Of a stretch of DNA of 64,000 nucleotides, positions 37,964 to 49,100 are shown piece by piece. The translations under genes and the position numbers were made by a program. Each line of letters begins with the position of its first letter. Positions within the stretch are counted from its first letter, which is position 1. The stretch comes from a virus. The notes under the pieces were generated by a model. That model saw nothing but the letters and a program-made list of their open reading frames with translations. It did no database searches and was not told the DNA's origin. The stretch spans positions 1 through 64,000 of IMG/VR virus record IMGVR_UViG_3300024507_000442; one strand, given 5' to 3'.

Positions 37964-40900
37964 ATGACAGATTATAATGTCACTTTAGGATATACTTCAG
38001 ACTTCGTTGTAACGCAGGAAGGTTACGCAGCCCAAGGAGCCCAAGGAACTCAAGGTTCTCAGGGGATTCAGGGACTTGATGGTTCTCAAGGTTCTCAAGG
38101 ATTATCTGGAGAATTTGCTGGACAAGGTGTACAAGGAACTGAGGGTTCTCAGGGTCTACAAGGCACTGATGGAGCTCAGGGAGTACAGGGGTCTGATGGG
38201 GCACAGGGTGTACAAGGTGCTAATGGAACGCAAGGTTTACAAGGAACACAAGGTAGATCTGGACCACAAGGATTTGATGGAGCGCAGGGTCTACAAGGCG
38301 TCCAGGGTATTCAGGGAATTCAGGGTAATATAGGAACACAAGGTTCTATAGGTGTTCAAGGTCAAAGAGGTACTCAAGGAAATAATGGGTCTCAGGGATC
38401 TCAGGGATTACAGGGTCTCCAAGGTATTCAAGGTGATTATGGTTTTCAAGGAACTCAAGGTTTACAAGGTTCTCAAGGAAATTTAGGTTCTCAAGGTTTA
38501 AGGGGACCACTTGGTGACCAAGGAATTCAAGGTGTTCAAGGTTTACAGGGTCTTCAAGGTTTACAGGGTCTTCAGGGTCTTCAGGGTCTTCAGGGTTTAT
38601 TAGGTTCTCAGGGTATTCAAGGGTTACGAGGTCAGCAAGGATCCCAAGGAACTCAAGGAGAACAAGGTATTCAAGGTTTACAGGGTCTTCAAGGTTCTCA
38701 GGGTCTTCAGGGTTTATTAGGTTCTCAGGGTTTCCAAGGTTCTCAAGGAAGAACTGGAACTCAAGGTAGTTTGGGTGTTCAAGGTAATCTCGGATCTCAA
38801 GGTATTCAGGGAGATATAGGTTTTCAAGGTTTACAAGGTATTCAGGGTTCTGGTTCTCAGGGAATTTCGGGAACTCAAGGTCTTCAAGGACTATCTGGAG
38901 AATTTGCTGGTCAAGGAGCTCAAGGTTCTTTAGGTTATCAGGGTTCGCAGGGTATTCAGGGTGGATTGAGTGCTCAAGGTTCTCAAGGATTATTAGGAAC
39001 ACAAGGACTTCAAGGTTCGCAGGGTATTCAGGGTGGATTAAGTACTCAAGGTTCTCAAGGTTCAATAGGAACACAAGGATCTCAGGGATTAATTGGTGTT
39101 CAAGGAAGATTGGGAAGTAAAGGAGATCTTGGTTCCCAAGGTTCCCAAGGTTCTCAGGGTTCTCAAGGTATTCAGGGAGACGAAGGACCTCAAGGTTCTC
39201 AAGGAATTAGAGGATTTGGACCCCAAGGTGTTCAAGGTGTTCAAGGTAATACTGGATTTGGATTGCAAGGAATTCAGGGATCTTTTGGCGATAGAGGTCC
39301 TCAAGGTCTTCAGGGAATTTTTGGTCCTCAAGGAATACAAGGTCTGCAAGGAACTAGTGGTTCTCAAGGTAGTCAAGGTCTCCAAGGATTATCTGGAGAA
39401 TTTGCTGGACAAGGTGTTCAGGGGGCAGATGGTCCTCAAGGTATTCAAGGTATTCAAGGTATTCAAGGTATTCAAGGAGAAAATGGTCCTCAAGGTCCTC
39501 AAGGTCCTCAAGGTAGGTTTGGTGGAGTTGGTCCTCAAGGTTTCCAAGGAGCCCAAGGTATTCAGGGTGGTTTAAGTGCTCAAGGTTCTCAGGGATCTCA
39601 GGGAGATGTGGGTCTTCAAGGTCTTCAGGGACTATCCGGAGAATTTGCTGGGCAAGGAACTCAAGGTGCAATAGGAATTCAAGGATACGATGGTTCGCAA
39701 GGTTCTCAAGGTATTCAAGGATTACCTGGAGAATTTGCTGGACAAGGTGTTCAAGGGTCTCAGGGTGTTCAAGGAACTCAAGGTCTTCAAGGTCTTCAAG
39801 GTCTTCAGGGATTATCTGGACAATTTGCTGGACAGGGTGTACAGGGAAGTGTTGGTTCTCAAGGATTTCAAGGTGTTCAAGGTAATATAGGAGATCCTGG
39901 AAATGAAGGTCCACCGGGACCTGCAGGATCACAAGGAGTTCAGGGATCTATTGGTGAACAGGGCGAACAAGGTGAGCAAGGAGCTCAGGGTATCTCCGGA
40001 GAATTTGTTGCCCAAGGTGCCCAAGGTGCTCAAGGTTTAGGTGGAATTCAAGGTCTACAGGGTCTACAGGGTCTCCAAGGTCTCCAAGGATTATCCGGAG
40101 AATTTGCTGGACAAGGAACTCAAGGAACACAAGGTCTCCGAGGTGAACAAGGAGTTCAGGGCATTCAGGGTGTTCAAGGTATTCAAGGATTAGATGGAAC
40201 TCAAGGTGCCCAAGGTTCACAAGGTCTCCAAGGTCCCCAAGGTCTTCAAGGTCTTCAAGGAATATCTGGAGAATTTGCTGGACAAGGAACTCAGGGAACA
40301 CAAGGTAGAGTGGGAACTGGAGTTCAAGGTTCTTCTGGAAACCAAGGAATTCAGGGTCTTCAAGGTTCTCAAGGTTTTGAAGGTTCTCAAGGAGCTAGAG
40401 GTGAAAGAGGTCTTCAGGGTCTTCAAGGAATATCTGGAGAATTTGTTGGACAGGGGGCTCAAGGTTCTTCTGGATTATCGGGTTCTCAGGGTGCTCAAGG
40501 AATTCTTGGATCTACAGGTGTTCAGGGTTCTCAAGGTATCCCCGGAGAATTTGCTGGCCAAGGAGCCCAGGGGTCTGCTGGGTTTAGTGGTTCTCAGGGT
40601 TCTCAAGGTATCCCCGGAGAATTTGCGGGGCAAGGTACTCAAGGTTCTCAGGGGTTAATAGGTATTCAGGGTGAAATTGGAGCACAAGGAATTCAAGGTT
40701 TTGAGGGGCAAGGAATTCAAGGATCTGTCGGTGATATCGGTTCTATTGGACCTATAGGACCACAAGGAATTTCCGGACAATTTGCTGGACAAGGTGTACA
40801 GGGAAGTATTGGATCTCAAGGTATTATTGGATTTGGCATTCAAGGATCTCAAGGATTACCCGGAGAATTTGCTGGTCAAGGTGTCCAAGGTACTCAAGGC

Positions 40901-43231
40901 GTTCAAGGAAATACTGGATTTGGAATACAAGGTTCTCAAGGCATTCAAGGTTCTCAAGGTTCTCAGGGAAGATCTGGAAATGCAGGAGCTCAGGGAGCTC
41001 ATGGTATACAAGGTGCTCAGGGTATTTCGGGAATTCTTGGTACTCAAGTAACAAGTATTTTATATGTAACCTCAGATGGAAACGACACAAACACAGGACT
41101 CAAACTCGGAGATGCAAAAAGAACAATTGGAGCAGCTCTCACAGTAGCAACAACTGGAACAGTTATTAAGGTTACTTCTGGACATTATGTAGAAAATAAT
41201 CCACTAGTCCTTAAAAAACAAGTTTCAATTACTGGAGATAGTTTGAGAGAGGTATCAGTATCTCCACTAAATCCAGACCAAGATTTATTCCATGTTTCTG
41301 AAGGAAATTATGTGACTGAAATTTCATATACTGGTTCTTTAAATAAAGGAAAAGCAGTATTTGCATTTAATCCAAACCAGATAGGTTTTTCAAGCCAATC
41401 TCCTTATATTAGGAACTGTACTAATTTTATTGTCAACAGTATTGGAATGAAGATTGATGGTAACCATGTTCTTGGTCCATTTAAGAGTATGGTTACAGAT
41501 TCCTTTACACAATACAATCAAAATGGTATTGGAGTTTCTATTACTAATGGTGGATATGCCCAGTTGGTATCATTGTTTACTATATGCAATGACATAGCTG
41601 TCTATTGCGGATCTGGTGGAGCATGTGATTTAACAAACTCAAATGCTTCATTCGGTAATTATGGTCTTGTTGCTGATGGTGTAGGTAGTAAGAGTTATAC
41701 TGGAATTGTTACTGAACAATCTTCAGCAAATTCAAGTACATTCGTAGTTAATTTGAATTCTCCAATTTTAGGTATAGTTTCTGCAAGATATGATAATACC
41801 ACTGGAATATTAACTGCAACTACAAATATTCCCCATAAGTTTTCAGTTGGAATGGGAGTATCTTTACATGGTTTGGAATTTAATTGCCCTTCAGGTCCCG
41901 GAATAGTCACATATCCTTCTGGAAGAAATGGGTATACATTCAATACCGTTTCTGTTGCTCCCGGTAGATACTATGATGCATATAATTTGATTCAATCAAA
42001 TCGTCAAGAAATTGTTGATTTGGCATATAACGCCATAGGAGTTGCATATACTGACTTCACAAATCCAAGCCCAGATAAGTGCAAAAGAGATATTGGATAT
42101 ATTGTAGATGCAGTATCGATTGATGTTAGAGATTATACAAGTAAAAATACTTTAGATGCTACTAAAGCGTATTTTAAATTAGATGGATCAATTTTAACAC
42201 ATGGTGTTGATGGAGAAGTTCCTCAGACAATTGTTGGGTTTACTTCTGCAAGAGAATTAATGAAACTTGCGATTACTAATAATTTAACAAATAAGGATTT
42301 ATCAATCATTGCAGATCCTCTTACAGGCATCAATACAAGTCCATCATCATGTGCCGATGTACAGTCATTCATAGACAATCTTGTTGGTATTATCACAACT
42401 CGCCTAAATGCAGGAAATATAAATGGAGCAAACGCTTTGCCAGCGGTTTCTATGGCAAGCACCACATTTAGTGTTTATGTTGGAGTTTCTACTCTTCCAC
42501 ATGCTCATATTTCAAATACAGGAACAGTAAATATCAGTATTGTAAGACCATTCGATGGTCAAGTAATTTATTTTGATAGATTATATTATACAATAAAAGG
42601 TATTGGTATATCATCTGGAGGTAGTGGATATACTGGACCTGCAATAGTAACTATTGATCCACCAGAGTCTGACTGGGGCATACCAGCGACTGCATCTGTG
42701 CAAATTACAAATGGATCAATTTCTTCAGTTGATATTATTTCCGAAGGTAGGGGATATACTGTTGCACCAAAAGTTACTTTTAGCTCCCCAAATGCAGGAA
42801 TAAATACAGCCATAGGATCGGCAATTATTTCTCCTGTATATTATGCAGTATTGAGTTCGACTCCAATTTCAAGTGGAATCTGTACTATTACTGTTAATGA
42901 TACAATTCCTTATGTAGTTGGTGTTGGCAGTGAAGTTAATTTCTTCAAACAAAGTCGTGTTTTAGCTTCTGGTCATTCTCTAGAATATATTGGTTCTGGT
43001 GTTGACATTGCAACAGCTCTTCCTAGAAATGGTGGTGTTCCTATTCAACAAAATGAAACTGATTCTAGAAATGGCGGATTGGTTGTTTATACTACTACCG
43101 ATCAATCTGGCAATTTTAGAATTGGTGATGGAGTTGTTATTAATCAACAAACAGGAACAATCAGTGGTGCATCTTATACAAGAAGTTTATTTTCTACAAT
43201 GACACCATTCATACTCGCATTAGGAGGATAA
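37964..43231 (+). CDS. collagen-like (Gly-X-Gln) tail fibre protein, 1755 aa
   Basis: ATG 37964 has GGAG 6 bases upstream. After about 22 residues a collagen-like region runs to about 1025, mostly Gly-X-Gln triplets ([10 protein letters not shown] style) instead of the usual Gly-Pro-X. About 14 regular interruptions of the form (L/I)(S/P)GEFAGQG and four GIQGGLSAQ-type breaks divide it. The C-terminal 730 residues begin [20 protein letters not shown] and look like a right-handed beta-helix of pectate-lyase type, with GxGY modules (about 1548-1610). A homotrimeric shaft with an adhesive or enzymatic tip is likely. Confidence 0.8.
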   Translation: MTDYNVTLGYTSDFVVTQEGYAAQGAQGTQGSQGIQGLDGSQGSQGLSGEFAGQGVQGTEGSQGLQGTDGAQGVQGSDGAQGVQGANGTQGLQGTQGRSGPQGFDGAQGLQGVQGIQGIQGNIGTQGSIGVQGQRGTQGNNGSQGSQGLQGLQGIQGDYGFQGTQGLQGSQGNLGSQGLRGPLGDQGIQGVQGLQGLQGLQGLQGLQGLQGLLGSQGIQGLRGQQGSQGTQGEQGIQGLQGLQGSQGLQGLLGSQGFQGSQGRTGTQGSLGVQGNLGSQGIQGDIGFQGLQGIQGSGSQGISGTQGLQGLSGEFAGQGAQGSLGYQGSQGIQGGLSAQGSQGLLGTQGLQGSQGIQGGLSTQGSQGSIGTQGSQGLIGVQGRLGSKGDLGSQGSQGSQGSQGIQGDEGPQGSQGIRGFGPQGVQGVQGNTGFGLQGIQGSFGDRGPQGLQGIFGPQGIQGLQGTSGSQGSQGLQGLSGEFAGQGVQGADGPQGIQGIQGIQGIQGENGPQGPQGPQGRFGGVGPQGFQGAQGIQGGLSAQGSQGSQGDVGLQGLQGLSGEFAGQGTQGAIGIQGYDGSQGSQGIQGLPGEFAGQGVQGSQGVQGTQGLQGLQGLQGLSGQFAGQGVQGSVGSQGFQGVQGNIGDPGNEGPPGPAGSQGVQGSIGEQGEQGEQGAQGISGEFVAQGAQGAQGLGGIQGLQGLQGLQGLQGLSGEFAGQGTQGTQGLRGEQGVQGIQGVQGIQGLDGTQGAQGSQGLQGPQGLQGLQGISGEFAGQGTQGTQGRVGTGVQGSSGNQGIQGLQGSQGFEGSQGARGERGLQGLQGISGEFVGQGAQGSSGLSGSQGAQGILGSTGVQGSQGIPGEFAGQGAQGSAGFSGSQGSQGIPGEFAGQGTQGSQGLIGIQGEIGAQGIQGFEGQGIQGSVGDIGSIGPIGPQGISGQFAGQGVQGSIGSQGIIGFGIQGSQGLPGEFAGQGVQGTQGVQGNTGFGIQGSQGIQGSQGSQGRSGNAGAQGAHGIQGAQGISGILGTQVTSILYVTSDGNDTNTGLKLGDAKRTIGAALTVATTGTVIKVTSGHYVENNPLVLKKQVSITGDSLREVSVSPLNPDQDLFHVSEGNYVTEISYTGSLNKGKAVFAFNPNQIGFSSQSPYIRNCTNFIVNSIGMKIDGNHVLGPFKSMVTDSFTQYNQNGIGVSITNGGYAQLVSLFTICNDIAVYCGSGGACDLTNSNASFGNYGLVADGVGSKSYTGIVTEQSSANSSTFVVNLNSPILGIVSARYDNTTGILTATTNIPHKFSVGMGVSLHGLEFNCPSGPGIVTYPSGRNGYTFNTVSVAPGRYYDAYNLIQSNRQEIVDLAYNAIGVAYTDFTNPSPDKCKRDIGYIVDAVSIDVRDYTSKNTLDATKAYFKLDGSILTHGVDGEVPQTIVGFTSARELMKLAITNNLTNKDLSIIADPLTGINTSPSSCADVQSFIDNLVGIITTRLNAGNINGANALPAVSMASTTFSVYVGVSTLPHAHISNTGTVNISIVRPFDGQVIYFDRLYYTIKGIGISSGGSGYTGPAIVTIDPPESDWGIPATASVQITNGSISSVDIISEGRGYTVAPKVTFSSPNAGINTAIGSAIISPVYYAVLSSTPISSGICTITVNDTIPYVVGVGSEVNFFKQSRVLASGHSLEYIGSGVDIATALPRNGGVPIQQNETDSRNGGLVVYTTTDQSGNFRIGDGVVINQQTGTISGASYTRSLFSTMTPFILALGG
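38031..41040 (+). repeat. collagen-like coding repeat tract
   Basis: About 3 kb of imperfect 9-bp units (GGT-NNN-CAA/CAG). Synonymous Gly and Gln codons vary, so most of it is old and diversified, but local identical stretches (e.g. 38570-38590, 39440-39475) point to recent slippage. The tract opens long spurious frames on the other strand. Confidence 0.85.
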
Positions 43232-43235
43232 TAAC

Positions 43236-43565
43236 ATGGCATTAGCACTTAATGTATTTCAGACAGTAACTTCAGTAGTTTCTACAAGTCCAGTAGAAGT
43301 TTACACTGCTCCAGTCGGATATACTGGCGTTGTTCTTTTGGCACAAGTCACAAATATCGGAGCATCTCCCTACGATATAACATTTATTCATAGAAGAAGC
43401 TCTACTGATACTGAATTGGTAAAAAATTATCCAATTTCGGGAAATGATACTGCAAATCTTCTCTCAGGAAAATTGGTTCTTGAGAGTGGAGATAAATTAG
43501 TTTTGTCGGGAAGTGATGCAACTAATTTAAAATTCATTGCAAGTATTTTAGAAACTCTTAACTAA
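43236..43565 (+). CDS. small virion protein, 109 aa
   Basis: ATG 43236 has GGAGG upstream within the end of the fibre gene. The product (LNVFQTVTSVVSTSPVEVYT, then APVGYTGVVLLAQVTNIGAS and SGNDTANLLSGKLVLESGDK) is a compact beta protein typical of small capsid/tail decoration or fibre-adaptor proteins in cyanophages. No named family. It ends 7 bases before the next gene. Confidence 0.6.
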   Translation: MALALNVFQTVTSVVSTSPVEVYTAPVGYTGVVLLAQVTNIGASPYDITFIHRRSSTDTELVKNYPISGNDTANLLSGKLVLESGDKLVLSGSDATNLKFIASILETLN

Positions 43566-43572
43566 TACGAAA

Positions 43573-46191
43573 ATGACAAAATATCTCAGTAACAGACAAA
43601 AAAATCTTAAGGTTGGTATCATATCATATACCGAAAGTAGTACGGTATTAGAAGTTACTGGGAAGGTTGGTATTGGTACAACAAATGCTTCATCAAAACT
43701 TCATGTAATTGATGATGTATTAATAACAGGTGTTGTTACCGCATCATCATTTTCTGGGACTGGTGGATATTTAACTCTAGGTTCTGCTGATGATGGAAGT
43801 TTAACATCATCAGGAGCATTGAATACATTCACAACCAATACAAAAATTGTCAATAGTATAGATGATTTAAACGAACTGGCATTTAATATTATTAGAAACA
43901 CTGCAGTTACTAATGTCGATTTTTCATCAAATGTGGTGACTGGAGGTTCTCCTTTATCAATTACTTTATCAGTTACAAGTTCCGGAAACGCAAATAGGTA
44001 TGATGTTGATTGGGGCGATGGAACTACAACTTCTAACTACGCTTCTGCTTCTATTCCACATACATATACCCAACCTGCGGGAGGATTATTCTCAATCTCT
44101 TTGGTCGCCAAAAATAACTCCGGAATTGGAGCAGGGAGTAGTTATTCTGCGGCAAAGAGTAATTATATTACAGTTTATACACCAGATCCAGTTGTTACTT
44201 TTGATTTATACAGAGCATCATCTGGAGGTACTGCTCTCTCAGGTAATGATTTATATGTTGTAGAAGGGCAATCTTTATACTTAGATAATAATACAACAAA
44301 TACTAATGGCGCAACAGTTAATTATACAATGAACTGGGGAGATGGATCAACTAATGATTCTATCCTAATTAATACTGCTAATGGAGGTGCTGATGCTTCT
44401 GCCGCTAGACTTCAGCATACTTGGAGTCAAGGTACAAATAGTTCTACAAGTAGAGATACACTTACACTAACTTTAAACGCACACAATACAGCAAACCCAT
44501 CTGTTATTCCTGCTACTGGAACATCACTATTAAAAGTTTATGATGATGCTCCAACTGCACCAGATGGACTAAGCAGCAAAACATTATCGAATGTTACTAG
44601 CACCGGGACTAGTCCAAGACTTGTTTCTGGATTTACTGATAATACTGGAGGTACAACACTAACAGCAGGTACTGATGTTAATCGCGTAACTAGTGGAACT
44701 GCTGAAGCAACAGCAATTTCTTCTTTTGCATATGATGCAAACAATGGAACTCTTACAGCACAGGTGAATGGTTCTTCAGATGGTTCCCGAGTATTAACTA
44801 GTGGAGATGATTCAGGAACTTATACGAGTTTGGTGATTACTGAAGAGAGTGATTATCAATTATTGAATTCTTCTGGTTCTACCACTACTTTCGCATCAAG
44901 CATATATTATCCAGGATTATATAAAGGATTCAAAGCAAAAGTTTCTAAATTAGTTTCTTCTTTAGCAACTGGTGTGAATAGTATGCAGTTGCTTCATAGT
45001 TCTACTGGAAATACTAATACAGTGCAGTTTGTGAAAGATGATATAACCGCTACACCCGTTGTCAGTATTTCTACAGCAACACTTACCGAAAATGTTGCCG
45101 GCACTTATCGATATGTTTCTGGTATTCCTTATTATAATACTGGTTCACCATCTCTTACTTTATCTGGACTGACAGTTACTAACCTTACTGGGCAGACATA
45201 TACTAATCAATCTAATATTGTTGAAGTTGATACTGGAACAAACCAAGAAGGAACTTCAAGTGCGGCTACAAATGATACTGATTACACTTATGCTCAGATT
45301 GATGGTCCTTCAAGTATGCTGAGTGGTGGGATACCGATTGCTAATGTTGGAGTGTCTTCACCATATGCTATTGCAAGTTTGACCGTTCCAATCACATCAT
45401 CAAGCGTAAGAACTGTTGATAGAGTTAGAGTTCGTGCTAAGAATGTAAATGGAACCAGTAGTTACACAAGTGATATTTCAACGAACATTCAAGTTCATAC
45501 TGCATCTCAATCTGGAATTTCCGAAATTTCTATAGCAGTTCCTTCTGGACTTGGTGATGGAACTTACACTGACAATGGTAAGAGAATATATGATTTTGGT
45601 CCCGGAATTACTACAAACACTCCATCATATAGTGGCGTAACTAATTTTTACACCAACAACCCATATTCAGAATCTTCTTCTCCTGCGGGAATTACTGCAA
45701 CAAGAGAAGCGGTTGTGAGATTGGGTAGCATCACTCATAATCAAGTGAACTACTCAACTGGATATCTCCCAGTTGGTCCAGATTTTTCATCTGGAAGAAG
45801 TGGAACTCAGTATTTCACTTTTGCATTTAGAAGAAAAGTTGTTGCTAACTTTGATATTAATATCACAAGTTCTACAGGTATTTCGGGTCTCTGGATTGCT
45901 GCACCCGGAACAAGTATAGATACTACAAGTGGATTAAATGGTTGGTTAAAAGCAGACACTGCTTATGCAGGTTCCGGTGTTCCGGGGAGTGGATCTGGTG
46001 GAAATGGTTCTGATGGTTGTGCTGTTACTAATGGAGATAGAATTATTGCTTCAACATCTTTAAGTGGTGGATATACTATGACCTTAGGTAGCGAAAATAT
46101 GAGTAATGCTACTGGCAATGTTGTTCTCGTAAGAATTGCTTTAACATCTGGACAATCTATAACGAGTCTTAGCATAGGAGCTGCTGCGTAA
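43573..46191 (+). CDS. PKD-domain tail protein, 872 aa (first paralog)
   Basis: The opening has the phage fibre motif VGIGTTNASSKLHVIDDVLI. Then come PKD/Ig-like domains: YDVDWGDGTTTSNY...IPHTYT (about 140-190) and MNWGDGSTNDS...LQHTW (about 250-300), followed by further beta domains and a GGYTMTLGSENMS C-terminus. It is homologous throughout to the gene at 52057, with long stretches of near identity. PKD domains usually mediate protein or sugar contacts. The next gene follows after one base. Confidence 0.72.
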   Translation: MTKYLSNRQKNLKVGIISYTESSTVLEVTGKVGIGTTNASSKLHVIDDVLITGVVTASSFSGTGGYLTLGSADDGSLTSSGALNTFTTNTKIVNSIDDLNELAFNIIRNTAVTNVDFSSNVVTGGSPLSITLSVTSSGNANRYDVDWGDGTTTSNYASASIPHTYTQPAGGLFSISLVAKNNSGIGAGSSYSAAKSNYITVYTPDPVVTFDLYRASSGGTALSGNDLYVVEGQSLYLDNNTTNTNGATVNYTMNWGDGSTNDSILINTANGGADASAARLQHTWSQGTNSSTSRDTLTLTLNAHNTANPSVIPATGTSLLKVYDDAPTAPDGLSSKTLSNVTSTGTSPRLVSGFTDNTGGTTLTAGTDVNRVTSGTAEATAISSFAYDANNGTLTAQVNGSSDGSRVLTSGDDSGTYTSLVITEESDYQLLNSSGSTTTFASSIYYPGLYKGFKAKVSKLVSSLATGVNSMQLLHSSTGNTNTVQFVKDDITATPVVSISTATLTENVAGTYRYVSGIPYYNTGSPSLTLSGLTVTNLTGQTYTNQSNIVEVDTGTNQEGTSSAATNDTDYTYAQIDGPSSMLSGGIPIANVGVSSPYAIASLTVPITSSSVRTVDRVRVRAKNVNGTSSYTSDISTNIQVHTASQSGISEISIAVPSGLGDGTYTDNGKRIYDFGPGITTNTPSYSGVTNFYTNNPYSESSSPAGITATREAVVRLGSITHNQVNYSTGYLPVGPDFSSGRSGTQYFTFAFRRKVVANFDINITSSTGISGLWIAAPGTSIDTTSGLNGWLKADTAYAGSGVPGSGSGGNGSDGCAVTNGDRIIASTSLSGGYTMTLGSENMSNATGNVVLVRIALTSGQSITSLSIGAAA

Positions 46192-46192
46192 A

Positions 46193-49100
46193 ATGGCCAT
46201 TTCAAACGATCAGAAGATTGATTATCTCTGGAAAAAACTTGGTTACGGTAGAACAAAAACCGATGTCTCGACAATCAAAGATGCGGTTAATGAATCTATT
46301 TCAAGTCCTCTACTAATAAGAGGGGATAATGTTTGGTCACAATCAAATCTAATTCCGGGAACAATTCCCGGCAGCAGCACATCAGTAGTTACTTTATATC
46401 CAACATCATTACCTGTAGAATGTATTGCTGATATTACATCATCAACAAATAGGACTTGGAAGACAAATATAACAGATTGGATTCCTCCCGAAATTGGTTC
46501 TACTTATCTTGTAAAAGTATATGTTCATACCTCAGGAAATGCAGCAACTGCCGCTTCATCAGGAACTCAATTAATTGCTGCTGGTTCTGGTAATAATGAC
46601 GAATGGTTCTTTGATTATCAATCTGGAACTTTAAACTTTATTGGAACTAATCTTCCAAGTGGAGTCAATTTTAGTGGGAAGAGTATCTATATTAGTGGAG
46701 CAGTTTATAGTGGAGTTAAAGGAGTAGCAGTTGCTGGAGCAGCATCATCCTTTTCTTCAATATATGTTTCTGGTATTGGTACTGTTACTACTCTGGATAG
46801 CACTACAGGGGCAGTAACTAATCTCAGTGGTACAAATATCAACTATACTGGTATTGGTACTATTACAACTTTAAACGGCACTACAGCAAATTTAACCAAT
46901 ATCAGTGGTACTAATATCAATTACAATGGTATTGGTACTATTGCGACTTTAAACAGCACTACAGGAACAGTAACTAACCTTAGCGGTACAAGTGCAAATT
47001 ATTCTGGAATCATAACTGCATCATCTTTCCACCCAAGTAGTGGATATATCCAAGCAGCGGATGGAACTAATTCATTCTACATCTATAGCGGAACTGGAAA
47101 TGTAGCATTTCAGGGAACTATTGGTGTAGGTACAATCAATAACACATCCGGACATAAGGCACTTGATTTCGGTTCAACAACCACACCATCAGTTAATATT
47201 ACAAATAGTTTAAATGTTGGTAGTGGAGTATCAGTTGTTGGTGTAGTAACGGCATCAAGTTTTAGCGGAACTGCAACATCTACAACTAATATTCCAAATT
47301 TAACTGGCGATGTAACTTCAGATAATACTGTAACTACTCTTGCAACAGTTAATAATAATGTTGGAACTTTTGGTTCCCAAACTTCAATTCCAAGCATCAC
47401 TGTCAATGCAAAAGGTTTAGTTACTGGAGTAACTACCAGTTCAATTATTGTTGGTGATGGAACGCTTACTCTACAAACATCTGGCATTGGGTTGTCTGGA
47501 TCACAAACTTTTACTGCTAATCAAAGTAATAATACAACATTTACGGTAACTTCTAATGCTACAAGCGATAACACTTCTTCATCAATAGTAGCAAGAGATT
47601 CGTCTGGCAATTTTAATGCGGGAATAATTACCGCTACAACATTTTCAGGATCTCTTCAAGGTAATGCATCTACAGCAACTGCTCTTCAAAACTCAAGAAC
47701 ATTTGAAATTACCGGAGATATTGTTGCATCTGCAATTAGTTTTGATGGAACCGGCAATGTATCATTAGCAGCAACAATTCAACCAAATAGTGTTGGATTA
47801 GGAACTGATACAACTGGGGATTATGTCCAAACAATTTCCGGAACTGCAAATCAAATTACAGTTACCAGCGGAACTGGAGAGAGTTCTTCACCAGTATTAA
47901 GCATCCCAAATCAATTTACTGCTCCACAAGATGTAACAGTTACGCGAGATTTATTTGTCAATCGCGATTTAAGTGTAACGGGTAATATTACAATTGGGGG
48001 AACATCTGCAGCAATCTTTTCACAATCATTAAATGTATTCGACCCAGACATTGTTCTTGGATTTAGAACTGATGCACTTGGCAATGATGTTTCAAATGAT
48101 AATACGGCAAATCATGGTGGCGTTGCAGTCGCATCAACAGAAGGAACTCCATTAGTTCAGTTATTCATCGCTGGTATCGAAACAAATCCTGCCACATATA
48201 AGAAAATTATGTGGTTCAAGGCAGGTGAGTTTGCTGGACTCGGAACTGATGCTTGGTTGATAAACTATGCTGTAGGTATTGGCAGTACACAATTCCCATA
48301 TGGAACCAGATTAGCGGCAGGTGCTGTTCAATTCACTGAAAGTGATTTAGCAGTCGTAAGAAATATTAATGCTTCTGGCATAAGCACCATTATAACTTTA
48401 AACAGCACCACAGGAACAGTAACTAATCTTAGTGGTACTGATATTAACTACAGTGGTGTTGGTACTATTGTCACTCTGAATAGTACCAACGGAACGGTAA
48501 CTAACCTCAATGGTACTAATATCAATTATAGTGGTATTGGTACTATTGCAACTCTTAATAGTACTACTGGAACAGTAACTGATCTTAGTGGTACTGATAT
48601 TAACTACAGCGGTGTCGGTACTGTAGTTAACCTAAATGGAACTAATATCAATTATACTGGTGTTGGCACTATTGCAACATTGAATAGTACTACTGGAGCA
48701 GTAACTAATCTCAGCGGCACTGATATTAACTACAGTGGTATTGGTACTATTACTACACTGAATAGCACTACTGGGACCGTAACTAACCTAAGTGGTACGA
48801 ATGTAAATTATAATGGCATTGGTACTATTGCAACTCTTAATAGTACTACAGGGGCAGTAACTAACCTTAGTGGCACAAATGTTAATTATACTGGTATTGG
48901 TACTATTGCAACACTGAATAGTACTACAGGAACAGTAACCAATCTCAATGGAACTAATATCAATTATAGTGGTATTGGTACTATTGCAACTCTTAATAGT
49001 ACTACTGGAACCGTAACTAACCTAAGTGGTACGAATGTAAATTATAATGGCATTGGTACTATAACCAATCTTGGTGGTATAAATGCCAATTATGCTGGTA

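Noticed and set aside
38346-39932. Long antisense frames (242 and 192 codons) opposite the collagen-like tract
   Set aside because: They are by-products of the repeated GGT-NNN-CAA codons, have monotonous Leu/Glu/Asn composition, and no start signals.
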